Counted from the stretch's first letter, positions 1 through 9,997 are shown. The stretch is 64,000 bases of DNA from Corynebacterium kroppenstedtii (GCF_003243515.1 NZ_QFRA01000001.1:124001-188000); one strand, 5' to 3'. A program made the numbers and translations. Notes: a model not told the origin generated them from the letters alone.

Positions 1-930
1 GTCATCACCCTTGCGAGTAAAGAGCTTGTCCGGCCGCACATGTACCGTGACAAACAAATCACCTGCCGGGCGGCCGCGCATTCCTGCCTCACCCTGACCA
101 GCCAAACGAACCTTTTGGCCGTCGACAACGCCCGAGGGAACACGCACGGTAATCGTCCGAGTACGGTTGGTTACACCGCTGCCCTTGCAGGCCGGGCAGG
201 GATCGTCGATCTTCGTGCCCGTACTGCCGCAATCGGAACACGGCCGCGACAATCCAAACGCGCCCCGATTGTCTGAAACGACCCCCTTGCCATTACACGT
301 CGAACATGTATGCGACAACGTCCCAGGTTTGGCACCCGAACCGTGGCATTCCTGGCACGACGAAGGATTTGTCAAGCGGATCGGCACCGTGGCACCTTTA
401 GTAGCCTCACGGAAATCCAACGTAATTTCCGTTTCGACGTCGGCACCACGCAGGTTACGCTGACCACGACTAGCAGCAGCAGACGTGCTACTTCGACTGC
501 CGTTGAAGAGATCGCCGAGGATATCGCCGATGCCTCCTCCGGACCCACCACCGAACAGGTCGGAGGCGGAGAAACCGCTGCCCGTGTCAGGATTGCTAAA
601 TGTGGATCGGAAACCGCCCGACGGCCCATACTGACTGCCAAATCCACCCGAGTTAAAGCCGCTGCCACCGAAGCTACCAAGACCGCCGGAAGCCAGCATG
701 TCTTTCAATTCGTCGTATTCCTTGCGTTTCTTGGCATCGCCGACGACGGAATAGGCCTCGCTGGCTTGCTTAAACCGTTCCTCCGCGTTGGAATCGTTGG
801 GGTGGCTATCCGGGTGGTTATCCCGCGCGATCTTGCGGTACGCCTTCTTAATGTCATCCTCGCTAGCGCTGCGAGAAACCCCTAAGTCCTTATAATAGTC
901 TTTATCTGCCCATTCTCGTTGAACGGTCAT
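1..930 (-). CDS. dnaJ: Chaperone protein DnaJ (3' part outside window)
   Basis: Hsp40 co-chaperone that delivers unfolded clients to DnaK and stimulates its ATPase. Read from the ATG at 928-930, all 310 codons in the window are open and the C-terminus is cut by the window edge. The J domain is at the N-terminus (DYYKDLGVSR near residue 10, HPD loop near residue 37), followed by a long Gly/Ser/Phe-rich linker. Then come four CxxCxGxG-type zinc repeats (CQECHGSG, CSTCNGKG, CSDCGSTG, CPACKGSG) and the start of the client-binding C-terminal domain. This is the type I DnaJ normally found directly after grpE in actinobacteria; here it is about 9 kb from grpE and has its own promoter and HspR site. 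hspR would be expected downstream, outside the window. Confidence 0.96.
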   Translation of the reverse strand, partial: MTVQREWADKDYYKDLGVSRSASEDDIKKAYRKIARDNHPDSHPNDSNAEERFKQASEAYSVVGDAKKRKEYDELKDMLASGGLGSFGGSGFNSGGFGSQYGPSGGFRSTFSNPDTGSGFSASDLFGGGSGGGIGDILGDLFNGSRSSTSAAASRGQRNLRGADVETEITLDFREATKGATVPIRLTNPSSCQECHGSGAKPGTLSHTCSTCNGKGVVSDNRGAFGLSRPCSDCGSTGTKIDDPCPACKGSGVTNRTRTITVRVPSGVVDGQKVRLAGQGEAGMRGRPAGDLFVTVHVRPDKLFTRKGDD

Positions 931-1193
931 CTTTTCTTTCTCCCGCTATTGATCACTTTGTTGCTTGTTACTGTTGTTATCTAGTGTTGACTGGCAGCGC
1001 CTTACGTTCCTCGCATTTCCGGAGATGCGCGCATGGCGCGGGTAAAGCCCTGTCTGATGTCGACTATTCGGGCTCCATGGCCGACGTCCACGTTGACCTT
1101 CGCAGTTCCGGAAACATGGCGGAGGTCAGCGCATATCAGAGCATCGATGGAACCATCGACACCACACACGAGGCGCACTCACCAGGCCTCAAG

Positions 1194-1214
1194 GTTGAGC
1201 CTAGTAGACTTAAC
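1194..1214 (-). promoter_or_regulatory. HAIR-type HspR operator upstream of dnaJ
   Basis: Imperfect inverted repeat GTTGAGC-N7-ACTTAAC, each arm matching 5 of 7 bases of the HspR HAIR consensus CTTGAGT-N7-ACTCAAG. It lies just downstream of the candidate SigH -10 element, where a repressor would block transcription start. The dnaK promoter carries the same arrangement. Binding by HspR is inferred from consensus only. Confidence 0.7.
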
Positions 1215-1226
1215 CTTACATCGAGA

Positions 1227-1254
1227 ATAACGGTGTAAACAGGGAAAATATTCC
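1227..1254 (-). promoter_or_regulatory. SigH-type promoter of dnaJ
   Basis: On the minus strand GGAAT (1254-1250) and GTTAT (1231-1227) are separated by 18 bases, fitting the corynebacterial SigH pattern GGAAT-N17-20-GTT. The dnaK promoter in this window has the same two elements with the same 18-base spacer. A long leader of about 290 bases would precede the dnaJ ATG. Confidence 0.6.
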
Positions 1255-1394
1255 AGGCTCAAGCCATGTTTTCCAGCCTCTCTTCTCTGCCCAGGTAACA
1301 AGCAAACAAACTTCCAGCGAACCTTCCGCAAATTATGCAGCCTCATAGCGAGCCGCAACACTCACCACACATCTCACCTGTTTTCATAGTGGAC

Positions 1395-2770
1395 ATGACA
1401 GCACACATATGTTGTACCCACACCCGAACGCCCCTCCTGATGGCCGCCCCATGTCTTGCCGCCTCCATCCTCAGCAGCTCAGCGATTACCACTCCCATCC
1501 GGTCCGGTACAGCCTCGGCCGCCACCCCACCAGCCGCTGCACCCCTTCATCCCGAGGCCACATTCTCCCCGCCCCAACCCCCGCAGGATCAGGTATCTCT
1601 TCACCTGAATCTCAGAAACCTGCAGTTAAGGAGCAATCCCACTACAACGGGGCTTTCGATCTCGGCCAGGCCAGTGGCGATCCCAGCGTGGGCGGGCTCT
1701 CTGGGCTTACCGCCCTCGCCGATGGTTCCTATCTAGCCATCTCGGATGACAAAGGCAATCACGGCCCCACCCGCGCATACCGATTAAGCATCAACAACAG
1801 TTACCGGGTAAAAATGATCGGCCAGATTAATTTCACCACACCAGATAGCAACGCGTATAACCCCAAAGATTTCGATGCAGAGGAAATCCGGCAACTACCC
1901 AACGGCCACCTACTGTGGACAACAGAAGGTAAATCTCAAGGTTCAGAGAATCGCTCTCCCCTCATGATCGAATCTGACGGCACCGGGCGGGAAATCCGCC
2001 GTATTCACCCTCCGCGGTATCACGTGCCCAACCACGATGAAGCTAAAGCCGTTGAACAAACTAGAGGTATTACGGAAGGCATGACAACTTCCCTTGATGG
2101 GAAAACCTTCTACACCCTCAACGAAAACTCATTAGTGCAGGATGGACCGATTAACACTTCCCAGATGGGATCGAAAACTCGTTTAACCGTTTATAACACT
2201 GCCACAGGTAAGCCCAGTGCTGAATATGTAGTTGATGTGGACCCCACGTACGCACCCAACGCCGACCGCGGCTACGCCTCCCTAGCTACGTCCCCAAAAG
2301 GAAACCTTTACGCCCTGCAACGCGGTTATATCCCCAAACAAGGAAACCGCGCAGAGATCTACCGTTTAAATATAAAAGGCGCCAGCAATGTTCTGGGCCG
2401 AGAGCAGCTCAATGGCACTGAAATTCCGGTCAATCGCAAGAAAATTTTTGATTTCGCTGATCCGAAACCGAGCGCCACTCACAAACCTGGCGACGTTTCA
2501 CAGCCCAGCATCACCGACAAACACAGCGCCACCAAGAAAACCAGGTCGGACGTATCTGCAGGAAGCCTCAGCATCCAGAATTCTCCGGAAAACGTGGAAG
2601 GCTTGACCTTCGCGGCTCCGCCTGCCCGTACCAGCGATTCTCCCTCCAACGGCCAGGATGTCGGCGTAAGAACCCCGGACGGATTCAACCGCGTCTACCT
2701 CACCTCGGACGATAATTTCAGCGATTCACAGCGCACATTGCTCCATTCCTTGGACATCCCACGCCACTAG
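1395..2770 (+). CDS. Secreted esterase-like/phytase-family protein, apparently frameshifted
   Basis: The body, open from 1409 to the stop at 2770, resembles the 'esterase-like activity of phytase' beta-propeller family: GGLSGL near the start, SDDKG, a DFDAEEI segment, LWTTEG, then ITEGMTTSLDGKTFYTLNEN. In the body's own frame the N-terminus is not a credible signal peptide. The overlapping frame beginning at ATG 1395 encodes a basic start, a hydrophobic run (LLMAAPCLAASILS) and an AxA-like site (TASAA), a convincing Sec signal. The two frames must join between about 1540 and 1640, in a C-rich stretch (runs at 1569-1586). Either the gene is broken by one indel or the sequence has an error. The natural substrate is unknown. 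It converges on the ABC-transporter genes. Confidence 0.65.
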
Positions 2771-2803
2771 CCCCCAGGAGCACCGGCTTAAAACCGGGGT
2801 TTT

Positions 2804-3451
2804 CTAAGCCATCGAGCCTGTTCCTAGAGCCACCGTCCGGTCGGCACACGCCGCCAGTAGTCGATGGTCATGGGAGATAAACAGCACGCCACGATCCCTC
2901 CGCACGGTCTCACGGAGCATTTCCACGATTTTCGCCGTCGCGATGGGGTCAAGCATTGAGGTCGGTTCATCACAGATGAGAAAGTCTGGGTTCATTACAG
3001 TTGCACGTGCGAGACACGCCCGCTGCAGCTGTCCATCACTTACCTCGGCTGGCCGGCGGTCTAGTAATTCCTTTTCGAGCATCGCGCACTGTGCGTGATC
3101 CTCCACGATTTTACCTATCATCTCCCGGTTGTGTTCCCCAGCAATCAACAGGGGTTCGGAGATGATCTCTCGGAATGTCCATCGCAGGTTGCACGCATCT
3201 CGCGGAGACTGGCTCACCAACGCTATGCGCGACCGTCGGCGATCTCGACCCGTCACAATGGGTTCTCCGTCGATGGTGACTTTCCCGTAATCTGGCAGAA
3301 GGCGCCCGGAAAGAACCCCGGCTAGGGTCGTCTTGCCAGATCCAGACGACCCAATTAGCCCTACTAGTTCACCGCGTTCAAGGGTTAGATTGACCCCATC
3401 CAACACGGGCTTTCCCGCGTAGGAAAACCTCACCTCGGTGGCTTTAAGCAT
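2804..3451 (-). CDS. Peptide/nickel-type ABC transporter ATP-binding protein (DppF-like)
   Basis: Second ATPase of the importer encoded at 8103-2804. Walker A GSSGSGKTT, signature-like motif VSDGQLQRA (a variant of LSGGQ), Walker B FLICDEP and the H-loop ISHDH are present, about 215 residues in total. The ATG at 3451 is chosen because it overlaps the end of the preceding gene by eight bases (ATGCTTAA), a typical coupling junction. An upstream in-frame start at 3505 would lie deep inside the neighbour. It is short for a DppF protein and lacks the usual C-terminal oligopeptide extension. Substrate is not evident from sequence. Confidence 0.88.
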   Translation of the reverse strand: MLKATEVRFSYAGKPVLDGVNLTLERGELVGLIGSSGSGKTTLAGVLSGRLLPDYGKVTIDGEPIVTGRDRRRSRIALVSQSPRDACNLRWTFREIISEPLLIAGEHNREMIGKIVEDHAQCAMLEKELLDRRPAEVSDGQLQRACLARATVMNPDFLICDEPTSMLDPIATAKIVEMLRETVRRDRGVLFISHDHRLLAACADRTVALGTGSMA

Positions 3452-5366
3452 TGTTCTCACCGACTTCGCATTGGTAAGAAAGACCTCCGCTGGGCAAAGC
3501 AGCAACCAGTGCTTGGCTAAAGTCGTTGTGCGGTGCAGCCCAAAATTCGCTGGCCTTTCTGCTTTCCACGACTTCTCCTTCGTTCAGCACGAAGAGATGG
3601 TCACACACGTCCCATTCACGAAGATCCTCTAGATCATGACTGATTAACAACACTCCTAGATCCAGGTCTTTGGCCGCAGACCGCAGGAGTTCCAAGGTTT
3701 CCTTTGTTAGTTGCGGATCCAGTGCTGCGGTAGGCTCATCCACGATGAGGAACTGCGGATTTCCAGCCAGTGATGCAGCAAGCGCTGCCCGCTGCGCCAT
3801 GCCTCCCGATAACTGGTGCGGGAAATGCTCGCTGACCTCGGGGTCTAAGTGAACCCGTTCCAACAACTCTCTTACATCCAAGCCGCTGTCATGCCGATCG
3901 ATGATTTCTTGAATTTGAGTTCCAATTCTTCTCACCGGTGTAAACGACAGGGCCGCAGCCTGAGGGACAAAGCCCACTACCGAGCCTCGTAGACCAGCGA
4001 GTTCAGCGCTCTTCCACTGTGATTCGCTAGCGAGTCCAACGTCCTGGGCAGTTTGACTACACGCATTTGATTTACCTACCCCATTGGAGTGCGCACCAGT
4101 TTCATCCTCCGCTTCGGCCAAACCAGAAGGATAAAACGAAACGTGTCCTTCCACTCGGCCACCTGCTGGAGCCAGACCAATCACTGCACGCCCCACAGTC
4201 GATTTTCCGGAACCGGACGTTCCGATCAGACCTGCGACCTCTCCCCGACAGATAGTCAGGTTCACTCCCCGCAGAATGGTTTTTTCCCCCACAGCTACAC
4301 TGAGATTTCGGACACCAATCGCCGTGATCTCAGCCGTTGCATCGGCCACACTTTCGGACTGAACTATAGGCTGATCTTGTCCTGTGCTGGCACTATTCCT
4401 TTGTACTGCCCGCTTGTTTTTCTGCTTGACGCCACGCTCTCTCCGAACGGTGTCTCCTCGGGTAAGCGATACCCCGGACAACGTGGTGAGAAGCAAGATC
4501 GCCGCTGGGAAAACCAAAGCCCACCAAGCCCCACGGGTAATATCTTCGCGTGCCAGATCCATGAGCGTTCCCAGTGACGGCTCATCGGCCTGGATACCCA
4601 AGCCGAGGAATGACACGGTCGATTCATGCCACACAGCGTGGGGCGTCAGCATCGCCATCGCCACCAACGCTTGCCCCGAAGCCGCTGGTGCCAAGTGCTT
4701 ACGCAATACCCAACCAAACGATGCTCCTGCGCCGTACGAGCATTGCACAGTCTCGGCAGTCCGCACCGCCAACACAGCAGATCGCACGATACGTGCAACC
4801 GGTGACCAGTGGGTCAAAGCAATGGACCCCACGATCGCAGCAACAGATCCTTGAAACAGGGCGACAATAACCACGGTCAAAATGAGGTGCGGGATGGCGT
4901 TGACTGCATCGTTGATGCGCATAGCAATGCGATCCACCACACCACCGAGTCCCGCTGCTAATAATCCGACAAACACTCCTAAAGCGGTGGCAGTGGCGGC
5001 AGCTGTCAGTCCGATAAAGAGGGAAACTCGCAAACTTTCGGCAGTACGCACGAAAAGATCAAAACCGAAGTGATCGGTACCAAATACATGCTCTGCAGTC
5101 GGCGATTGCAGAGCATTGGCAAAACTCGGGTTTCCCGCGTCAAATGCAATGGGAACCACGGCAGCATAAAGCACGAGAAGCGCGAATACGCTCAATCCAA
5201 CGAGATGCCGTCGTGCCCATGTACGGGCGGTGTGTGCCCGCGGATGCGACCTGGGAGTTCGCAGTTCAGTGCTGTGCCTATCCACTTCAGTGCCGTGTCC
5301 ACTCAAAACTGTACTACTCGAACTAGGACTATCTTCAGCTGAGGGCGCAGAAATCTTTTTAGACAT
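3444..5366 (-). CDS. ABC transporter permease-ATPase fusion (DppC-DppD type)
   Basis: One 640-residue polypeptide carries what is usually two proteins. Residues 1 to about 300 are a DppC-like inner-membrane permease: Ser-rich cytoplasmic start, a TM segment HLVGLSVFALLVLYAAVV, an EHVFGTDHFGFDLF signature and about five more TM helices with the EAA-type loop. After a hydrophilic linker, residues 355-640 form a DppD-like ATPase with Walker A GTSGSGKST, signature LSGGMAQRAALA, Walker B FLIVDEP and H-loop ISHDL. The start overlaps the upstream permease by eight bases and the end overlaps the second ATPase gene, so all four proteins are probably translated in a coupled way. Such fusions are known in actinobacterial peptide/nickel importers. 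Confidence 0.9.
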   Translation of the reverse strand: MSKKISAPSAEDSPSSSSTVLSGHGTEVDRHSTELRTPRSHPRAHTARTWARRHLVGLSVFALLVLYAAVVPIAFDAGNPSFANALQSPTAEHVFGTDHFGFDLFVRTAESLRVSLFIGLTAAATATALGVFVGLLAAGLGGVVDRIAMRINDAVNAIPHLILTVVIVALFQGSVAAIVGSIALTHWSPVARIVRSAVLAVRTAETVQCSYGAGASFGWVLRKHLAPAASGQALVAMAMLTPHAVWHESTVSFLGLGIQADEPSLGTLMDLAREDITRGAWWALVFPAAILLLTTLSGVSLTRGDTVRRERGVKQKNKRAVQRNSASTGQDQPIVQSESVADATAEITAIGVRNLSVAVGEKTILRGVNLTICRGEVAGLIGTSGSGKSTVGRAVIGLAPAGGRVEGHVSFYPSGLAEAEDETGAHSNGVGKSNACSQTAQDVGLASESQWKSAELAGLRGSVVGFVPQAAALSFTPVRRIGTQIQEIIDRHDSGLDVRELLERVHLDPEVSEHFPHQLSGGMAQRAALAASLAGNPQFLIVDEPTAALDPQLTKETLELLRSAAKDLDLGVLLISHDLEDLREWDVCDHLFVLNEGEVVESRKASEFWAAPHNDFSQALVAALPSGGLSYQCEVGENNA

Positions 5367-6483
5367 CGCTCACTCTCGGATCGATCAACACGTAGGCCAG
5401 ATCGCTTAATAAGGAGCCCATCATCACCACAACCGTGGTCGCCACTGTGGTGAATGCCAACAAGTGGAAGTCCACGGCCACAGCTGATTCCACTGTTGCT
5501 TGTGCCAACCCGGGCCAAGCGAACACCGTCTCCACGATCACGGCCCCGACCACCAATTCACCTAGGCGCGCTCCGATCAAGGTAATCAACGGCATGAGCG
5601 ACAGGGGCAGAACATGGCGAACGAGGATTGTACGTTCGGATAAACCGCGCAAACGCGCATTGGCAACCGCTGGCGATTCAATAGCCTCAGCGGTAGCGCG
5701 CTGCATCGTCAGCAAAGGCCATGACAATTGTGAAATCGCCAGCACCACTGCCGGCGCGATCAGATATGGTCCCACCGTTCCCAGCGATGGGGACCTCCCT
5801 ACCGGGGCAGCTCCTCCTACGGGGATAAAGTGCCAGAACACACCAAAGAACAGCACGGTTCCCAGGGCATAGATGTAAGAAGGGGTTGCCGCCACGAAGA
5901 CGCCCAACACGGTAACAGCTCGATCTACCACCCCTCCTGGTCGGCGGGCGGCGCTCAAACCGAGAAGTGCAGCGATCGCCAGCATCAGTAGCAGACCGGT
6001 TCCGGAAAGCAACATCGTCCACGGTAAGCGCTCACCAATAACTTCGATGACTGGTTTGCTATACACGCGGGACCAACCCAAATCACCTGTAAAAACGTGA
6101 CCCCACCACGAAGCCCACTGTTGATACCACGGGGCGTCAAGTCCCAAAGAAGCCGCGATGCGTGCGCGTTCTTCGGCGGTGTAGTTACCGTAATCCGCCC
6201 CGAGATGATGCGCAAGAGGATCGAACGGTGACAAGGCGGCGAGGCCAAACATGATGAAGCTGACGACCACGGTTGTCCCGGCAATGAGCAACAAGCGGGT
6301 ACCAACCATCCGGCCGATCCCACTGAGGTTATCCCGCCGCCCAGGCAGCACAAACTTGCGCCAGGGCCGCTGTGCTTTTTTCGAGCTGCCTTCAGGTGTC
6401 GAACCACGTACAGATAACGCCGAAGCGAGGGATGGGGCACTAGAGGAGGAAGCAGCGGAAGAAGAGGTAGGCACCGCCCGCAT
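5359..6483 (-). CDS. Peptide/nickel-type ABC transporter permease (DppB-like)
   Basis: Inner-membrane permease of 374 residues. After an unusually long Ser/Ala/Pro-rich cytoplasmic extension (about 65 residues), a first TM (LLLIAGTTVVVSFIMFGLA) and an extracytoplasmic loop with the DppB-type sequence DPLAHHLG lead into five further TM helices. The EAA-like loop includes the segment TAEAIESPAVANARLRGLSE. It starts three bases after the binding-protein gene stops and overlaps the following fusion gene, so it is the second cistron of the importer operon. Confidence 0.9.
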   Translation of the reverse strand: MRAVPTSSSAASSSSAPSLASALSVRGSTPEGSSKKAQRPWRKFVLPGRRDNLSGIGRMVGTRLLLIAGTTVVVSFIMFGLAALSPFDPLAHHLGADYGNYTAEERARIAASLGLDAPWYQQWASWWGHVFTGDLGWSRVYSKPVIEVIGERLPWTMLLSGTGLLLMLAIAALLGLSAARRPGGVVDRAVTVLGVFVAATPSYIYALGTVLFFGVFWHFIPVGGAAPVGRSPSLGTVGPYLIAPAVVLAISQLSWPLLTMQRATAEAIESPAVANARLRGLSERTILVRHVLPLSLMPLITLIGARLGELVVGAVIVETVFAWPGLAQATVESAVAVDFHLLAFTTVATTVVVMMGSLLSDLAYVLIDPRVSDV

Positions 6484-6486
6484 GGG

Positions 6487-8103
6487 TTACTTCTTCCAAG
6501 CTGACAGGCGCCACCATGGCCCCCACGTCACGCCATGAATGTGGGGTTCGAGCAGGAGATTCGGCTTCTTCCACGAATTGTCTTTTGAGACATAGATATG
6601 GTTGACGTTCGCCAAAGCCAGCATGGACGGATTCTCTGCGTACTCGGCTTGAACCTTTCGCCACAGCTGATTGCGCTTGGCCTCGTCGTTTTCACTGCGG
6701 GCCTCATCCAACAGATCATCGAGCTTCTTGGATCCGTAGTTACCCGGATTAGCCCACTTGCCGGTCGCAGGAGTGCGCGTGTGCAGATACTCGTAGGCCA
6801 TTACCGTGACGTCGTAAGGGGCCGACCCACCACCGAGGACGACCGACACATCATGCACCTTCGGCTCGATGTCATCCCACGTACTGGACTTCGTTTCGAA
6901 TTCAAGGCCCAGCTTCTTCATCTGCGACGCAAACTCGATCGCCATGTCTCGACGTAACGTGTCGCTGCCTGCATAATACAGATCTACGTGGAAAGGCTTA
7001 CCGTCTTTTTCACGTACTCCTTGGCTGTTCTTCTTCCACCCAGCTTCATCGAGCAGTTTCTCTGCCTTGGCCACGTCGTGCTGGAAGTCCAAGGAAGGAT
7101 CATGGGCATCGCCGTAGATAGAGGACAGCAACCCAGAAATCGGGGTGCCCTGCCCTGCCAGCGGCCCATCAATGAAAGCCTGCCGATCAGCGGCGAGGTT
7201 CAATGCCAAGCGCACCTTCGGATCAGCGAACTCGGGGGTTTCAGGGAAGGAGATTCCCCTCCAATCGGCTGTCTTCGTAATATCTACATTGATGCCGTCT
7301 TTTCCTTCCAACCCCTTCATTTGGCTCGGCGGAATGGCGGCACCATCGATTTCGCCGGCAGCTACACGCTGAGCTCGGGCGGTATCATCAGCCGCTGTGG
7401 TGACAACCAATTCTTTCACTTCTGGCGCGCCATCGAAGTAGTTTTCGTTGGCTTCGAAGATCGTTTCGTCTCCTCGGCGCTCCTTGAGGTGATACGCGCC
7501 AGTGCCCACAGGTTCAGTATTCAGCTTAGTTTGGGTGACTGCCTCTTTGCCCAACATTTCGGAAGGTGCGATCGCATAGGTAAGCCTCGACAGCATCTCA
7601 GCCAGCGGGGAGTTCAGTTTAAAGACCACGGTATGTGGATCCTTGATCTGCACGTCATCAATGATTTCGTAGCGGCTGACAACTTCGGAGCCTGCCGAAA
7701 TGTCCCTGGCCACCTCGTAAGATGCCTTCACATCATTGGCATCAAAGTCGGAGCCATCGCTGAACTTCACTCCCTCTTTGAGCTTCACAGTCCATTCTGT
7801 GGAATCAGCATTGCGCTTCGGCATTTCGGCGGCCAGTGCTGGTACGAAGTTCGGAACCTTATCCTGCGACGATGGCTCTGGGCGCAGTAGACCGTCATAG
7901 ACCGGGCTCACACCGGTTTGACCATATCCCGTTGCTGGGTGGAATCCATCACCGGCTTGACGGTCCGCTAGAATCAGCCGGGTGGGGTAGTGCCCTTCGC
8001 CGCCGGAAGCCTGGCGACTTGGATCGCCGCAAGCTACTAGCGCCCCTCCTATCATCACACTGGTTAGGGCAAATGCTACCCCTCGCCGCAGATTTGTTTG
8101 CAT
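6487..8103 (-). CDS. ABC transporter substrate-binding lipoprotein (DppA/NikA family)
   Basis: Extracytoplasmic solute-binding protein of family 5 (538 residues). The N-terminus is a lipoprotein signal: basic MQTNLRRG, hydrophobic core, lipobox GALVAC with Cys about residue 25. The mature domain shows family 5 features such as a YDGLLRPEP segment, KLKEGVKFSDGSDFDANDVK and a VRLALNLAADRQAF block. First gene of a four-cistron importer (binding protein, permease, permease-ATPase fusion, ATPase). Family members bind oligopeptides, nickel chelates or opines; the sequence does not decide which. The next gene begins three bases after its stop. Confidence 0.92.
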   Translation of the reverse strand: MQTNLRRGVAFALTSVMIGGALVACGDPSRQASGGEGHYPTRLILADRQAGDGFHPATGYGQTGVSPVYDGLLRPEPSSQDKVPNFVPALAAEMPKRNADSTEWTVKLKEGVKFSDGSDFDANDVKASYEVARDISAGSEVVSRYEIIDDVQIKDPHTVVFKLNSPLAEMLSRLTYAIAPSEMLGKEAVTQTKLNTEPVGTGAYHLKERRGDETIFEANENYFDGAPEVKELVVTTAADDTARAQRVAAGEIDGAAIPPSQMKGLEGKDGINVDITKTADWRGISFPETPEFADPKVRLALNLAADRQAFIDGPLAGQGTPISGLLSSIYGDAHDPSLDFQHDVAKAEKLLDEAGWKKNSQGVREKDGKPFHVDLYYAGSDTLRRDMAIEFASQMKKLGLEFETKSSTWDDIEPKVHDVSVVLGGGSAPYDVTVMAYEYLHTRTPATGKWANPGNYGSKKLDDLLDEARSENDEAKRNQLWRKVQAEYAENPSMLALANVNHIYVSKDNSWKKPNLLLEPHIHGVTWGPWWRLSAWKK

Positions 8104-8491
8104 ATGTCGTTCCTGTCCAGTCCCCTATTAAAGGCTCTTAGTGAATTCGATTGTATATCTCAGTAGAAGAAGTTACGCGATTTCACAGCCCAATTCAAAC
8201 CTTTGAAATTTTCGGAGCAGGTTTAAGGGTGAACTAAGCATAGTGCCCATGCGCTTGTGTCCACGGTGACCTACGGCAGGTCCTCAGCCCAGCAGGATTT
8301 CCTGCCAGCCACACCTGGCTAAATCGGGACAGCCTGTACGTGCAGAGAAATAGATAGCAGAGCGCCATCGAACACTGCTCCGACATCCAGACACAACAGC
8401 ATCGACATCACGGGAACATTCACGATAGAGGAACATAGCATCCCGCCAGTGATGAGCATCAATTGTCTTGCTAAACCAAAATTCGAGATAT
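8104..8491. other. Intergenic region upstream of the ABC importer
   Basis: About 390 bases between the importer's first gene and the end of the EIIC-like gene. I see no convincing open reading frame, RNA or strong hairpin. It should hold the promoter of the minus-strand importer operon near 8104-8230, an AT-rich stretch, but no recognisable operator was identified. Confidence 0.4.
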
Positions 8492-9631
8492 TTAATCGAA
8501 TTTCAGGGCATACATGTCTTGATTGGTCACACCTAACCTCTTATCGAAGAGTGCGACCGCAAAATAGCCAGAAACACATGGAACCACGGCATAAACAAGC
8601 ACGACAATGAGGATATTCCGAACACTCCACCCCCAGCCATCTGCATTCAATGCCGCAAGTGGACCGACCAACCCGGAAATCCCGAAGCCGGCCGAAATGG
8701 GCGTACCTTGCACCCGGAAAAGGCCCGCCACAATGCCACTAATACCGCACGCAACCATGGCCGGCAACAGCGCAATAGGCCGTCGCATCATGTTGGCAAC
8801 CTGAACTTTCGCGGATCCCACCACGTGCACAAGCGATCCGCCCGGCCCATTCACTTTCCAACCAGCCCACATCATGGTGAAAGCAACGGCGCAGCATCCA
8901 ACATTCGCAACGCCCGAGGCGATACCGGACAGGAAGATCGCGGTAGCGATTCCAACCGTCGAAATTGGCGACGCCATCATCAGGCCGAAAGCAATGCTCA
9001 GGATCAGCCCCATCATGATAGGCTGCAGATCCACCGCACCGACGACAAGGTTGCCCAGCCACTTCGTGAAGACCAGCACCGCCGGATACGTCACAAATTT
9101 ACCGAGGCCTCCAGCTACCACGATGACCGTCGGCGGAAGCACCAAGATGGTGTAGCTCTTCAGCCTGTCGCCAATGAGGAGAATCATGATGACGGCGAAG
9201 GCCGCAGTTAGCCCGGTGTTAATCACCAGCCCGGTGCCTTTGAGCTGGAGAAATCCGTCGGAGTTTATCCCCTTAACGACACCTGATCCCATGACAGCTG
9301 AGATCGCCACTGTAGCGGTCTGAATGTGCGTCATTTTGAATTGCATCGCAACCAGTAGGCCGATAGCTATCGGCAACATACTGGAGGCGACGGACACCAT
9401 CCCGATGATTTCCTTCCCCTGCGGGAACACGGGAAGCAGGGCCTTAAATAGCTCTCCTAATAGCGCCTGGGGAACCAATGCCACAACCACGGCAACCGAA
9501 ATACCGTTGAGGACATTCATGGTGAATTCACCCAAACCCATTCGGGGCGAATACCGCTCCCCTGTCTGGGTGTTGTTAATGGGTGATTCGTCAAGCTGAA
9601 CACGTTGCTCAGGGGCTGCTGCTTCTTTCAT
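8492..9631 (-). CDS. PTS EIIC-like integral membrane transporter (EIIC_2 family)
   Basis: Polytopic membrane protein, about 379 residues with roughly ten hydrophobic segments. Gly-rich conserved stretches include VMGSGVVKGINSDGFLQLKG, FGLMMASPISTVGIATAIFL, GPGGSLVHVVGSAKVQVANM and a C-terminal GTPISAGFGISGLVGPLAAL, matching the family annotated as PTS sugar transporter subunit IIC (PF13303). No EIIA or EIIB partner is nearby and no phosphorylated Cys domain is fused, so sugar phosphotransfer is doubtful. The ATG at 9631 is preferred over an in-frame start at 9739 because a GGAAG ribosome-binding site lies just upstream. Substrate unknown. Confidence 0.78.
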   Translation of the reverse strand: MKEAAAPEQRVQLDESPINNTQTGERYSPRMGLGEFTMNVLNGISVAVVVALVPQALLGELFKALLPVFPQGKEIIGMVSVASSMLPIAIGLLVAMQFKMTHIQTATVAISAVMGSGVVKGINSDGFLQLKGTGLVINTGLTAAFAVIMILLIGDRLKSYTILVLPPTVIVVAGGLGKFVTYPAVLVFTKWLGNLVVGAVDLQPIMMGLILSIAFGLMMASPISTVGIATAIFLSGIASGVANVGCCAVAFTMMWAGWKVNGPGGSLVHVVGSAKVQVANMMRRPIALLPAMVACGISGIVAGLFRVQGTPISAGFGISGLVGPLAALNADGWGWSVRNILIVVLVYAVVPCVSGYFAVALFDKRLGVTNQDMYALKFD

Positions 9632-9997
9632 AAAGCTTCCATCATTGGGGGAACTGATAACTAAGCGGGGAACCAGTGGCTCACTGCGCAGAGTTAATTG
9701 TGAAAGGTGACCATACCAAAAAAGGGACGATAGCTTCACCCGTTTTGTACGACGACTACGCCATGTTTCATGGCGGCCATCGCGGGATCAGCCTCACACC
9801 TAGGAATTGCACCTAAGAGTTACGCTCCACGCAGACGCTTATTGCATAGCCGACGGTTGGATCAACTGTGCACATAGTATGCCCAGGACTCTATCTAATT
9901 CGCCAGTGAAGGATATTTTGTTTCAGTAAGCTACTGTGGCTGCAATTCTGCATACTACGGGGGTTCTATGAGGAGGGCGACGGACCCCCAACGCATG

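Noticed and set aside
310..885. Plus-strand frame of 191 codons near the window start
   Set aside because: Antisense to dnaJ, whose J domain and zinc repeats are clear.
2775..2806. ACCGG-containing repeat between the phytase-like gene and the ABC ATPase gene as a terminator
   Set aside because: The ACCGG copies are mainly direct repeats; only a four-base CCGG pairing is possible, too weak to call.
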